From the NCBI RefSeq assembly GCF_000756305.1, contig NZ_JRFE01000017.1:1-64000 (forward strand): 64,000 bases of DNA, written 5' to 3'. Positions 49,001 to 57,364 of the stretch are shown in pieces. A model generated the notes under the pieces. That model was not told the DNA's origin. It ran no database searches and saw only the letters and a list, made by a program, of their open reading frames with translations. Both the position numbers and the translations under genes were made by a program. Positions within the stretch are counted from its first letter, which is position 1. Each line of letters begins with the position of its first letter. The stretch is from Myxosarcina sp. GI1. GTDB taxonomy: Bacteria; Cyanobacteriota; Cyanobacteriia; Cyanobacteriales; Xenococcaceae.

Positions 49001-49255
49001 ATGGATTTGTTTGCTAAATCTAATTACAAAACTAATACAGAAAAAATCGCCCAAATTAAAGCTTGGATTTATCAAAAATCGGAGATAGATACGAAAATAC
49101 CTATTTCCATCAATCAACTTCAGTGTCACGAACCTAATTGCCCTCCTATAGAAACCGTTATTGCAATAATGACTACTCCCCCAAAGCAATACAAAATTCA
49201 CAGATCGATATCTTTAATTACTGAAGCAGATATAAAGCAAATTTTAGAAAGTTAA
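49001..49255 (+). CDS. small Cys-containing conserved-looking protein
   Basis: An 84-residue soluble protein. Its centre reads LQCHEPNCPPIETVIAIM, with Cys, His and Cys spaced as a possible metal or redox site (CHEPxCPP). The rest is charged, with a C-terminal helix EADIKQILES. I do not recognise a named family. It sits 140 bases after the WD40 gene and 53 bases before the second CobW, so it is probably part of the metal-handling unit. Candidate roles are a small metallochaperone or a target of CobW (inference). Confidence 0.7.
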   Translation: MDLFAKSNYKTNTEKIAQIKAWIYQKSEIDTKIPISINQLQCHEPNCPPIETVIAIMTTPPKQYKIHRSISLITEADIKQILES

Positions 49256-49308
49256 TACTAAAAGCTTTTGAGGCAAGCTAAAAACTGTTATAAATATTTA
49301 ACTTAATT

Positions 49309-50280
49309 ATGATTGCAACTATAGAAAAAAAATCCGTACCAGTTACCGTTTTGACTGGTTATCTTGGTGCGGGTAAAACTACATTATTAAATCGCATTTT
49401 AACTTACGAACACGGCAAAAAGGTGGCAGTAATCGTCAATGAATTTGGCGAGGTTGGCATCGACAATCAGCTAGTTATTGATGCCGATGAAGAAATCTTT
49501 GAAATGAATAATGGCTGTATCTGCTGTACGGTGAGAGGCGATTTAATTCGGATTATTGGTAACTTGATGCGACGGCGCGATAAGTTCGACCACTTAGTTA
49601 TCGAAACCACAGGACTTGCCGACCCCGCACCAGTAATTCAAACCTTTTTTGTCGATGAAGAAATTCAAACTCAATTAAATTTAGATGCGGTAGTTACCGT
49701 CGTCGATGCCAAACACATCCAAGATCATTGGGACAGCGACGAAGCACAGGAACAAATTGCTTTTGCCAACGTAATTTTGCTCAATAAAATCGACTTAGTT
49801 ACTCCAAAAGAATTAGAACAATTAGAGCAAAAAATTCGTTCGATGAACGGGATGGTAAAAATCTATCGTACCCAAAATTCGGCGATCGCAATGGATTCCG
49901 TACTTGGAGTTAAAGCCTTCGATTTAGAACAAGCCTTAGAAATCGAACCAGAACTACTAGTAGAAGACGCACACGAACACGATGAATCTGTTGGATCTTT
50001 TGCGATTGTCGAACCTGGAGAAGTAGATCTCGAAAAATTAAATAAGTGGCTAACCGAGTTACTGCAAACTCAAGGACCAAATATCTTCCGCATGAAAGGC
50101 ATTCTCAATGTTGCAGGAGAAAACAACCGCTTTGTCTTTCAAGGAGTCCACATGATTTTTGACGGCAGACCAGATCGACCTTGGCAACCAGAAGAATCTT
50201 GTAAAAACGAACTAGTATTTATCGGTCGCAATCTCAATGCCGAACGGCTGCGCCAAAATTTCAAATCTTGTCTAGTTTAA
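49309..50280 (+). CDS. CobW/P47K GTPase (copy 2)
   Basis: A second COG0523 GTPase, 323 residues, closely similar to the one at 46074 along the whole length. Shared segments include [45 protein letters not shown] and the ending [10 protein letters not shown]. This copy has a normal N-terminus (MIATIEKKS) and a similar His/Asp/Glu run (VEDAHEHDES). It looks like a tandem duplication with the hupE, WD40 and small Cys genes now between the copies. The two may serve different steps (cobalt insertion versus sulfur oxidation) or different metals; the sequence does not decide. Confidence 0.93.
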   Translation: MIATIEKKSVPVTVLTGYLGAGKTTLLNRILTYEHGKKVAVIVNEFGEVGIDNQLVIDADEEIFEMNNGCICCTVRGDLIRIIGNLMRRRDKFDHLVIETTGLADPAPVIQTFFVDEEIQTQLNLDAVVTVVDAKHIQDHWDSDEAQEQIAFANVILLNKIDLVTPKELEQLEQKIRSMNGMVKIYRTQNSAIAMDSVLGVKAFDLEQALEIEPELLVEDAHEHDESVGSFAIVEPGEVDLEKLNKWLTELLQTQGPNIFRMKGILNVAGENNRFVFQGVHMIFDGRPDRPWQPEESCKNELVFIGRNLNAERLRQNFKSCLV

Positions 50281-50326
50281 AGCTTAGAAAAAATAACGAT
50301 TATTAACTCACTTCAAACTTTTACTA

Positions 50327-50354
50327 CTAGCCACTAACCACTAACTACTAACTA
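50327..50354. repeat. CTAACYA heptad repeats, second array
   Basis: Four 7-base units (CTAGCCA, CTAACCA, two CTAACTA) end nine bases before the DUF1348 gene start. The same unit forms the array at 45691. Confidence 0.8.
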
Positions 50355-50363
50355 TTCCTCAAA

Positions 50364-50792
50364 ATGGAAACCAAACCGCCACTACCACCATTTACCTTAG
50401 AAACCGCTAAAGCCAAAGTCCAAGGTGCGGAAGATGCCTGGAATACTCGCAACCCCGAAAAAGTGGCATTAGCATATACTGTTGATTCTCAATGGCGCAA
50501 TCGTGCCGAGTTTATCAACGGCAGAGAAGAAATTATTGCTTTTTTAAAGCGTAAGTGGGCAAAAGAATTAGATTATCGCCTTGAGAAAAGACTTTGGAGT
50601 TTTATGGACAATCGTATTTCTGTTTGTTTTGAATACGAATGGCATGACGACGGGGGTTTTTGGTATCGCGCTTATGGTAACGAAAATTGGGAATTTGCCG
50701 AAAACGGCTTGATGAAAAGAAGAGAAGCCAGCATTAACGATGTTCCTATAAAAGAATCAGAAAGAAAATTTCTCTGGGAAAGAAAGCCATAA
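50364..50792 (+). CDS. DUF1348 / NTF2-like protein
   Basis: A 142-residue single-domain protein of the SnoaL/NTF2 superfamily, DUF1348 family. Evidence is the start [20 protein letters not shown], then [20 protein letters not shown] and [20 protein letters not shown]. Members form a cone-shaped alpha+beta fold with a hydrophobic pocket. Enzymatic function is generally unknown. It lies 83 bases after the second CobW gene, at the probable end of the nitrile hydratase unit. It could bind a small organic substrate such as a nitrile or amide, but that is speculation. Confidence 0.85.
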   Translation: METKPPLPPFTLETAKAKVQGAEDAWNTRNPEKVALAYTVDSQWRNRAEFINGREEIIAFLKRKWAKELDYRLEKRLWSFMDNRISVCFEYEWHDDGGFWYRAYGNENWEFAENGLMKRREASINDVPIKESERKFLWERKP

Positions 50793-51129
50793 GTTTAAAT
50801 GGTTTTTAGCGATCGCCGATTCAATAATGGTCAGACGCTAGAGCAATTTTGGGGTGCGCTACAAGAGCATCAAGAGATTCCCCTGCGTTTGTCCCAACGG
50901 AACAAAATCTCAAAGTCCGATGAATTTGGTAATGTAAAAGTAATCTAAGTCAGTCGCGATCGCCTATCAGCGATAGTTACAAATCAGATCGAACAAGATT
51001 TAAAGCAAAAGCGATCGCGCTTAAGAAAGATTGGCACTTCAAATATCTTTAATTAAAATCTTACTTGCCTGGTCATTTCCAGAGAAAATATCATCATGGA
51101 TTCAATTTAACTAAGCTGACCGAGATTAG
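50793..51129. other. intergenic region with a 49-residue frame
   Basis: A 337-base spacer holding four GCGATCG sites. ATG 50799 opens a frame to TAA 50948 (begins MVFSDRRFNNGQTLEQFWGA) with no ribosome site and no recognised family. It is probably not a gene, perhaps a decayed one. Confidence 0.5.
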
Positions 51130-52314
51130 ATGTCTGAGGCAAAACTAAGATTTAATTCAAATTCTCGCATGGAGGCGGTACAGTCGCCTTTAATTCCCGT
51201 AATTGGCGAACTAATCCGTCAAAATCCAGGTACGATTTCTTTAGGACAAGGAGTAGTATCTTATCCTCCTCCCCCAGAAGCGATCGCCTATATTCAAAAA
51301 TTTCTCTGCGATCCTCTCAACCACAAATATCAAGCCGTAGAGGGAATTTTACCTTTAGTGACGGCGATCGCCACAAAACTAAAAACAGAAAATCAAATTG
51401 AAATCGGTCAAAATAACTGCGTTGTTGTGACGGCAGGGAGCAATATGGGGTTTATGAATGCTGTCCTCGCTATCACTGCGGCAGGAGATGAAATTATTCT
51501 CAATACTCCCTATTACTTCAATCACGAAATGGCAATTACGATGGCGAATTGTCAGCCTGTTTTAGTAGCTACCGACGCTAATTATCAATTGCAACCAAAA
51601 GCGATCGCTGAGGCAATTACCGACAAAACTAAAGCTGTAGTGACTATTTCGCCTAATAATCCTACAGGAGTGGTATATTCGTCATCGGCATTAGCAGAAG
51701 TAAATCGACTCTGTCGGGAACGAGGAATTTATCATCTTAGCGATGAAGCATACGAATATTTTACTTATGATGGCGTAAAGCATTTTTCTCCTGCTTCTCT
51801 AGCTAATAGCGATCGCCATACTATTTCTCTATTTAGTTTATCTAAAGCTTATGGCTTTGCTAGTTGGCGTATTGGCTATATGGTAATTCCCCAACATTTA
51901 TTAATGGCAGTTAAAAAGGTGCAGGATACCAATCTGATTTGTCCACCTGTGGTTTCTCAATATGCTGCTTTAGGTGCGATCGAGGCTGGAGTTAGCTATT
52001 GTCGAAATTATTTAACAGATATAGCTTTGGTGCGCGAACAGTTACTGCAAAAATTAAGCACCATTAGCGATATCTGTACGGTAGCACCCACAGCAGGAGC
52101 GTTTTATTTCTTTCTCAAAGTAAAAACCAAAATTCCCGATCTGGAGTTAGTCAAACAGTTAATTAAAAACTATAAAGTTGCGGTTATTCCTGGTAGTACT
52201 TTTGGTATGCAAGATGGTTGCTATTTACGAGTTGCCTACGGTGCTTTAGAGTCATCTACGGCGGTTGAAGCGATCGCACGATTGGTCATGGGTTTACGGC
52301 AAATTTGCCAATAA
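51130..52314 (+). CDS. PLP-dependent class I aminotransferase
   Basis: A 394-residue fold-type I aminotransferase of the aspartate aminotransferase superfamily. Visible motifs: LGQGVVSYPPPPEA near 37-50, SPNNPTGVVY near 175, DEAYEYF near 200, the PLP lysine in SLSKAYGFASWRIGYM near 235-250, and the substrate Arg in YLRVAYGA near 370. Substrate preference (Asp, aromatic, Ala or other) cannot be read from sequence. It follows the nitrile hydratase cluster after 337 bases and may be independent of it. It could channel nitrogen into amino acids, but this is inference. Confidence 0.92.
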   Translation: MSEAKLRFNSNSRMEAVQSPLIPVIGELIRQNPGTISLGQGVVSYPPPPEAIAYIQKFLCDPLNHKYQAVEGILPLVTAIATKLKTENQIEIGQNNCVVVTAGSNMGFMNAVLAITAAGDEIILNTPYYFNHEMAITMANCQPVLVATDANYQLQPKAIAEAITDKTKAVVTISPNNPTGVVYSSSALAEVNRLCRERGIYHLSDEAYEYFTYDGVKHFSPASLANSDRHTISLFSLSKAYGFASWRIGYMVIPQHLLMAVKKVQDTNLICPPVVSQYAALGAIEAGVSYCRNYLTDIALVREQLLQKLSTISDICTVAPTAGAFYFFLKVKTKIPDLELVKQLIKNYKVAVIPGSTFGMQDGCYLRVAYGALESSTAVEAIARLVMGLRQICQ

Positions 52315-52383
52315 ATTTCTGACTAAAGTAAGTAGCTGGGTGAAATTAACAGCAGGATTTGGATTTCAAGTATATAGTTAACA

Positions 52384-53208
52384 ATGTCTAGTCATTATTA
52401 CAATCATGTCGGATGCATAAATTGTAAAGATCTCTCGTCAATTGAAATTTCTCTGACAGAAATTTTGGGGAAAGAAAACTTTAAAAGAGTTGACAAGATT
52501 ACAGAAGATTTATTTACGAGAGAGGTTGCATATTCTTACGATTTGCTTAGTAAATTAATTCGTAACTTTCTGATAATAGGGTTATTTCCTGGTAATTATG
52601 GTTGGACATTTATCAAAACGCTGCCAAGAGAGTTTTTTTGTCGCCGAGGCGATTGCAGTACTCAACCTAGATTAGCCACCCTTGCTAATAAAATTAATTA
52701 CCAAGCTTTTCATTGGAGTGTTTACAGAAACTATTTCGGAATATTGTTAGAAGTCAGCAAGCAAAGTGAAATTTACGTTTCTGGTAATTATCCTACAGAA
52801 TATAAATTAGAGGATGAACTATTCTATCAGGAACAAATTAATGATAATTCAACTTGGAAATTTCATTTAATTAAAGTATCAGAAGAACTTAAAGAGGCAA
52901 TCAGACCAGAAACGAAGGAAGAATGGCAAGCAATAGAAGCTAAATTAGCCGAACTCGAAAAGTTGTCCAAGCAAGGTATAATCACTCAATTTGCCGAAGA
53001 AGATCTTCTTATAGGACATGGAGCAATGTCCGAACGTGCTTTGTGGCGGTACTTTGGGAATTCTTCCCAATACTGGGGAGGACACTTTTATTTAGCCTAT
53101 TCTGAGCAAGAAGAAATTGAAGCTAACGGAGGTAAAATACTGTATTTTAAAACGCCAGAATATTATCAACATATAAGAACAATTGCTTATGTAGAGGGAA
53201 AATATTAG
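52384..53208 (+). CDS. hypothetical protein with CINC motif
   Basis: A 274-residue soluble protein I cannot assign. The N-terminus contains HVGCINCKDLSSIE, and FFCRRGDCST lies near 95; these could be structural or zinc-binding Cys. A charged helical stretch (KEEWQAIEAKLAELEKLSKQ) is at about 178-197, and a Gly/Trp/Tyr-rich region (WRYFGNSSQYWGGHFYLAYS) is at about 220-240. There is no signal peptide or membrane helix. The gene starts 69 bases after the aminotransferase on the same strand and is convergent with menC. Domestic and transferred origins are both possible. Confidence 0.65.
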   Translation: MSSHYYNHVGCINCKDLSSIEISLTEILGKENFKRVDKITEDLFTREVAYSYDLLSKLIRNFLIIGLFPGNYGWTFIKTLPREFFCRRGDCSTQPRLATLANKINYQAFHWSVYRNYFGILLEVSKQSEIYVSGNYPTEYKLEDELFYQEQINDNSTWKFHLIKVSEELKEAIRPETKEEWQAIEAKLAELEKLSKQGIITQFAEEDLLIGHGAMSERALWRYFGNSSQYWGGHFYLAYSEQEEIEANGGKILYFKTPEYYQHIRTIAYVEGKY

Positions 53209-53247
53209 TAAAAACATGTAGTTTTATACAGACTTTTAAACAACTAC

Positions 53248-54153
53248 TTAAAACCAATGATTGACTCCAAATCCAACGGCGCGGCGGTTTGGTAGTTTTG
53301 CAGCTAAATTTAATACTGCTTGACGACCAATTTCGGTTTCAAACACCGAGGAAAAAACGACATCGATCGCCTTGTCCTGACAAAAATCTAGTAGGCGACT
53401 TGGATAACCCATAATTGCGGCTTTGATAACGTAAACCCCCTGCCAACCTCGTTTATAGGCTGTTTCAAGCTGGTTGAAACTAGCTACAGATTCATCTAAG
53501 GCGATCGCTGTAGAATACTCTTTACTTAAAGACAGCATTTCAGCAAAGTCATTGGGAGATAGAGGTTGTTCGATAAACTCTACCTTGTTGCTTGCTTCTG
53601 CTACTTGTAACCATTGCCGCGTTTGCTGACTGTCTAATCCTGCATTAGCGTCCAGTCTTAGTTTGCTCTTTGGGGGTAAGGCTGCTACTAATTTTTGAAA
53701 AATAGCAATTTCTTCGGCAATAGATAACACGTCAATTTTCCACTTAAACGTACTAGGGTAAGGTCGCTCTAATTCTTGCCAGGCGGTTAGAGCTTTTGTT
53801 CCTGCGGGTAATAAATAGCAGTAATCTAGATCGATGCCGCTATCGCTATTTTCTTTTTCTCTTAAATTTAGTAATGCCGACTCAAAAGCAAACTGACAGG
53901 CAGGCAGGCAATCGCCAATTTGATAAATTTTAGCAGTAGTAATAGTCGAATCAAATCGTTGACAAAATTCTAATCCCTGCGCCAGAGTTTCCGAACCAAA
54001 GTCAGGGAGAGGAGCAATTTCACCCCGACCACTTTTACCACTTTCGTCTGTCAGGCTAACAATAATTCCTTCGCGCACTCGCCAAGTACCTTTACTAGTT
54101 TGCAACGGTTGGCGAAAGCGGCGTTGATAAGTATCGAATTGAAACTTATAGAT
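53248..54153 (-). CDS. menC: o-succinylbenzoate synthase MenC (ATC-like start)
   Basis: Enolase-superfamily enzyme that dehydrates SHCHC to o-succinylbenzoate in phylloquinone/menaquinone synthesis. Motifs: catalytic Lys in FKWKIDV near 145, LRLDANAGLD near 175, IEQPLSP near 205, ALDESVAS near 230 and VIKAAIMGYP near 255. The first ordinary start is TTG 54105 (285 residues), but it removes the capping-domain strand. The frame is open to 54182 and translates as YKFQFDTYQRRFRQPLQTSKG, the conserved MenC beginning. The position of the expected Met is ATC at 54153-54151. So the true product is about 301 residues, started at a non-standard codon or altered by a base change. Confidence 0.9.
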   Translation of the reverse strand: MYKFQFDTYQRRFRQPLQTSKGTWRVREGIIVSLTDESGKSGRGEIAPLPDFGSETLAQGLEFCQRFDSTITTAKIYQIGDCLPACQFAFESALLNLREKENSDSGIDLDYCYLLPAGTKALTAWQELERPYPSTFKWKIDVLSIAEEIAIFQKLVAALPPKSKLRLDANAGLDSQQTRQWLQVAEASNKVEFIEQPLSPNDFAEMLSLSKEYSTAIALDESVASFNQLETAYKRGWQGVYVIKAAIMGYPSRLLDFCQDKAIDVVFSSVFETEIGRQAVLNLAAKLPNRRAVGFGVNHWF

Positions 54154-54288
54154 TTTATTTGCGGCTTTCAGTCTCCTTATCCCCTATTTTTGCAGTAATT
54201 TTGTACATCTCGATCGAGCGTTAACTACTAACCATTAATAAAAACCGTCATAATTATCCTTCAGACATAGTCAAATTTAGCAATTGAC

Positions 54289-55254
54289 TCAATCGTCATT
54301 TTTCTGTTGATGACGATGAAAACGTATGCCTAGAAAGATATCGTACAGAAATCCTAAGAAATTTTTACCATCTAACAATCCTAAAGACTGTTCGCACCCT
54401 TTGGCATCTAAAAGAGATTTAGTTGCATAATAAGCTGGCTGATATTTGTACCAGGGAATGGAAGGCCAAAGATGATGTACCAAATGGTAATTTTGTCCCA
54501 AAATTAATAAATTTAGTATGGGACTGGGATAAACTCTGGCATTTTTCCAGCGATCGCGCTGTTGAAAGGGACGATGGGGCAAATAATCAAAAAATAATCC
54601 TAATGTAATACCTACTACCAGTGCTGGTACAAACCAAAAATTCATCACGTAACCAATAAAACCATAGTGAATACCCAAAGCGACAACTGTTATTAAAAAC
54701 AACCTACTGAGAAACCACTCTAATAGCTCGTATTTACGCCATAAACGCCGTTTAAAAAAGAAAATTTCGTGATAGAAAAACCGCGCTGCAATTAACCATA
54801 AAGGTCCACCTGTAGAAACATAATGATCGGGGTCATTTTGAGGGTCGTTAACGTGAGCGTGATGCTGTAGGTGTACCCTGGTAAATACAGGAAATGCAAA
54901 TCCTAGCATTAGTGCGCTGCTGTGTCCCAAAATAGCATTAACAATACGGTTACTGTGCGCGCTATTATGAGAAGCATCATGAATAACCGTTCCCGACAGG
55001 TGTAGTGCCAGAACGTTAGCTGAAAAACAGCACCAGTCGGGAAAATTCCACAACCAGTAACCACAGGTCGATAAGCTCAATAGCGCGATCGCCGTAATGG
55101 TCATTAAAACGTTGGGATTGAATCCTCCTGGAGGTTTGAGATACTCCTTTGGCACTGTTCGCAGCGTCAAAACCGACTGCATTTTAGTTTTTTGCTCCTC
55201 TAAGTCTTCAACTAAATATAACTTTGCTGAAAGGTAGTTTACACTACTATTCAA
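54289..55254 (-). CDS. crtR: beta-carotene hydroxylase CrtR
   Basis: A di-iron membrane hydroxylase that adds 3-hydroxyl groups to beta-carotene (zeaxanthin) or to precursors of other xanthophylls. All His boxes are present: HDASHNSAH near 100, HLQHHAHVNDPQND near 137 and HLVHHLWPSIPWYKYQP near 255. Four or so membrane helices lie between them. The 321-residue frame starts at 55254, but Met25 (55182, MQSVLTLRTVPKEYLKPPGG) matches homologues better and has GAGGAG upstream, so the first 24 residues may not be translated. It stands alone between menC and purE. Confidence 0.93.
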   Translation of the reverse strand: MNSSVNYLSAKLYLVEDLEEQKTKMQSVLTLRTVPKEYLKPPGGFNPNVLMTITAIALLSLSTCGYWLWNFPDWCCFSANVLALHLSGTVIHDASHNSAHSNRIVNAILGHSSALMLGFAFPVFTRVHLQHHAHVNDPQNDPDHYVSTGGPLWLIAARFFYHEIFFFKRRLWRKYELLEWFLSRLFLITVVALGIHYGFIGYVMNFWFVPALVVGITLGLFFDYLPHRPFQQRDRWKNARVYPSPILNLLILGQNYHLVHHLWPSIPWYKYQPAYYATKSLLDAKGCEQSLGLLDGKNFLGFLYDIFLGIRFHRHQQKNDD

Positions 55255-55311
55255 TCGGGGTAAAGATTTGTAACAAAATCTAATCTTTTTGGTATTACTT
55301 TATAAGAAAAA

Positions 55312-55854
55312 CTACATTTGTGCTAGGTAATCTCGATAACCGAGTTCATTTAATCGCTCCTGCTTATCTCGTACTGACTGAGATAAGTTTTGGCGATATT
55401 GTTCTACACTCTGCTGTAGTTCTACATTATGAGTAGCCAAAATTTGTACCGCTAATAATCCAGCATTTTGAGCATTGCCAATTGCCACTGTAGCTACGGG
55501 AATTCCCCTCGGCATTTGAACTATTGAATAAAGAGAATCTAAACCCTGCAAATGTCTGGTAGCAACTGGAACGCCAATTACGGGTAAAGGAGTGAGAGCG
55601 GCTACCATTCCTGGCAAATGTGCCGCACCACCCGCTCCAGCAATAATTACTTTAATACCCCTATGATGTGCTTGTTTGGCATAAGTCACCATATATTCGG
55701 GAGTGCGGTGCGCCGAAACGATTTCTATTTCACATTCAACTTCAAATTCTTCGCAGATAGCGATCGCCTTCTCCATTGTCGGTAGATCCGAATCGCTACC
55801 CATAATTATGCTGATTTTTGCTGTACTTTCACTCACGTTTAATTTGACTGACAA
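55312..55854 (-). CDS. purE: N5-carboxyaminoimidazole ribonucleotide mutase PurE
   Basis: De novo purine step: rearranges N5-CAIR to CAIR. The 180-residue class I enzyme shows GSDSDLPTM near 20, SAHRTPEYM near 45 with the catalytic His, [20 protein letters not shown] near 72, and the C-terminal [10 protein letters not shown]. It works with PurK, which is not adjacent. The N-terminus [22 protein letters not shown] is about 15 residues longer than the E. coli core. Upstream DNA contains an AAAGTCA heptad array and degenerate repeats. Confidence 0.96.
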   Translation of the reverse strand: MSVKLNVSESTAKISIIMGSDSDLPTMEKAIAICEEFEVECEIEIVSAHRTPEYMVTYAKQAHHRGIKVIIAGAGGAAHLPGMVAALTPLPVIGVPVATRHLQGLDSLYSIVQMPRGIPVATVAIGNAQNAGLLAVQILATHNVELQQSVEQYRQNLSQSVRDKQERLNELGYRDYLAQM

Positions 55855-55962
55855 ATTACCAACTATTAATTATCGAATAGCCAGGTCAAAAGATGTTAGA
55901 TCGTATGAGTTCTTAATTTTAACTTTAGAATTTGTTAGCAGTAAGGTTAGTAACGCTACGCT

Positions 55963-55983
55963 AAAGTCAAAAGTCAAAAGTCA
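55963..55983. repeat. AAAGTCA heptad repeats
   Basis: Three perfect 7-base units between divergent purE and the GNAT gene, immediately followed by A-rich DNA. Another STRR family, different in sequence from the CTAACYA arrays. Confidence 0.8.
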
Positions 55984-56115
55984 AAAAAGAAAAAGCAAAA
56001 GTTTTAAGCTACGAGGCTTTCAAGTTTTTTGAATAGTTACTTTACTTACACCATAGTCTACTAGAGCGATCGCAATTTTATCAATTTTCATTTTGTAGAA
56101 ACTTATCGTTAACAA

Positions 56116-56574
56116 ATGCAAAACTTTAATATCCGTATTGCTATCAAAAACGATCTACCGACTCTCAATCGTCTCTATGCAGATATGGATGATAAACCAT
56201 TAATGAGCGAAGAACAAATAACAAACATTTGGCAGAAAATACAGCAAGTTCCCGAATATTATATTTATCTAGCTTATTTAGAAGAACTGGCGATCGGTAC
56301 TTTTAGTTTGTTGTTTGTACCGACAATGATGCACCGAGGTTTTCATAAATCGGCTTTTCTAGACGCTGTTACTATTGCTAGTGACTATCGAGGGCAAGGT
56401 TACGGCAAACAAATGATGCGTGAAGCATTAAGAATTAGTGCTGAAGCTGGTTGTTATAAAGTTACTCTTTCTAGTAATCTGAAGCGCGATCGCACTCATA
56501 ATTTTTATCAATCATTGGGCTTTAAACAACACGGCTGGAGTTTTAGTTATCTACTTCAGCGAGTGAAAGTGTAA
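56116..56574 (+). CDS. GNAT family N-acetyltransferase
   Basis: A 152-residue acetyl-CoA-dependent acetyltransferase. The acetyl-CoA loop is DYRGQGYGKQMMREALRIS near 96-114, preceded by the strand SAFLDAVTIAS. The tail FYQSLGFKQHGWSF is typical. The substrate is unknown. Its last 32 bases overlap the 3' end of the opposite-strand acetyltransferase gene at 56543, so the two genes are convergent and share sequence in opposite frames. Confidence 0.9.
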   Translation: MQNFNIRIAIKNDLPTLNRLYADMDDKPLMSEEQITNIWQKIQQVPEYYIYLAYLEELAIGTFSLLFVPTMMHRGFHKSAFLDAVTIASDYRGQGYGKQMMREALRISAEAGCYKVTLSSNLKRDRTHNFYQSLGFKQHGWSFSYLLQRVKV

Positions 56575-57019
56575 AAATGGGTAAATAGCGATTTGAAAAA
56601 GTATCAGATTTTCTTTTACCTACAAATTTTGCACCAACTTTAAGATAAAAATCTTTTGTATTAGGATTTCCAAAAATTACCATGTTTTGTTTTTTTAGTT
56701 TGCGAGATATAAACTTTGCATGTTCGATTAACTTACGACCATAAGCTTGCTTAATACAAGATGGTTCTATAAACAAAGCATCTAATTCAATATCTGCTGT
56801 ATTTATAAATAATTTTAATGAATAAAAACCTAAAATATTATTTTCGTCTTCCGCTACAAAAACGTAGTTATTTTGAATATATTCTTTGGAATAAGTAATT
56901 TCTTGCCAACAAGTATCAATGAACTTCTGCGAATATCCCCAGTAAGCTTTCAATCGCAGTGCTAAATTACTAAGAAGTTTTGATTCAGAAGCTTTTGCTT
57001 TTCGTATTTTAAAAGTCAT
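56543..57019 (-). CDS. GNAT-like N-acetyltransferase
   Basis: A 158-residue acetyltransferase-fold protein: IRKAKASESKLLSNLALRLK at the start, FVAEDENNILGFYSLK near 55, DIELDALFIEPSCIKQAYGR near 77-96 and FYLKVGAKFVG near 130. The acetyl-CoA loop (KQAYGRKLIEHAK) keeps the QxxGxK/R pattern in reduced form. Little relation to the adjacent convergent GNAT beyond the fold is evident. The small membrane protein gene on the same strand lies 26 bases upstream, so the two may be cotranscribed. Confidence 0.85.
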   Translation of the reverse strand: MTFKIRKAKASESKLLSNLALRLKAYWGYSQKFIDTCWQEITYSKEYIQNNYVFVAEDENNILGFYSLKLFINTADIELDALFIEPSCIKQAYGRKLIEHAKFISRKLKKQNMVIFGNPNTKDFYLKVGAKFVGKRKSDTFSNRYLPIFTLSLAEVDN

Positions 57020-57045
57020 TTCGATCTAGACATTTTAAAAGCAAT

Positions 57046-57348
57046 TTATTTTTCGGGTTTTGATGCTGTTGTTTGTAGTTCCAACAAGCCAACGAAGCCG
57101 ACAAAGAAAGTATAAATGCCATAGATTATAAAATTCTTATGACGAGAACTTGCTTTTCTGGCAGCGATCGCACCTTCAATTAAATGACCTATTAAAGCAA
57201 TACTTGCCAACCACACAACAGGAATAAGTTCATCAGGCAAAGAAGCATCAGTAAACTGTAAATATATCTGCCATATTTCTAAACCCAAAGCGCAGGTAAT
57301 CAGAATAGTAGATGCTATCTTGATAAAAGAGAATAATTTTTGCTTCAT
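57046..57348 (-). CDS. small membrane protein
   Basis: A 100-residue protein with three predicted membrane helices: about 7-30 (FIKIASTILITCALGLEIWQ), 42-62 and 72-92 (FIIYGIYTFFVGFVGLLELQ). It has a short basic loop (RKASSRHKN) and a polar C-terminus. I do not recognise the family with confidence; comparable small proteins are frequent in cyanobacteria. It is divergent from the methyltransferase gene with only 16 bases between starts, so the promoters must overlap the coding ends. Confidence 0.7.
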   Translation of the reverse strand: MKQKLFSFIKIASTILITCALGLEIWQIYLQFTDASLPDELIPVVWLASIALIGHLIEGAIAARKASSRHKNFIIYGIYTFFVGFVGLLELQTTASKPEK

Positions 57349-57364
57349 TGCTTAATAGATCGTT

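Noticed and set aside
50799-50948. 49-residue frame after DUF1348 as a gene
   Set aside because: No ribosome site and no recognisable domain; kept only as a note in the spacer entry.
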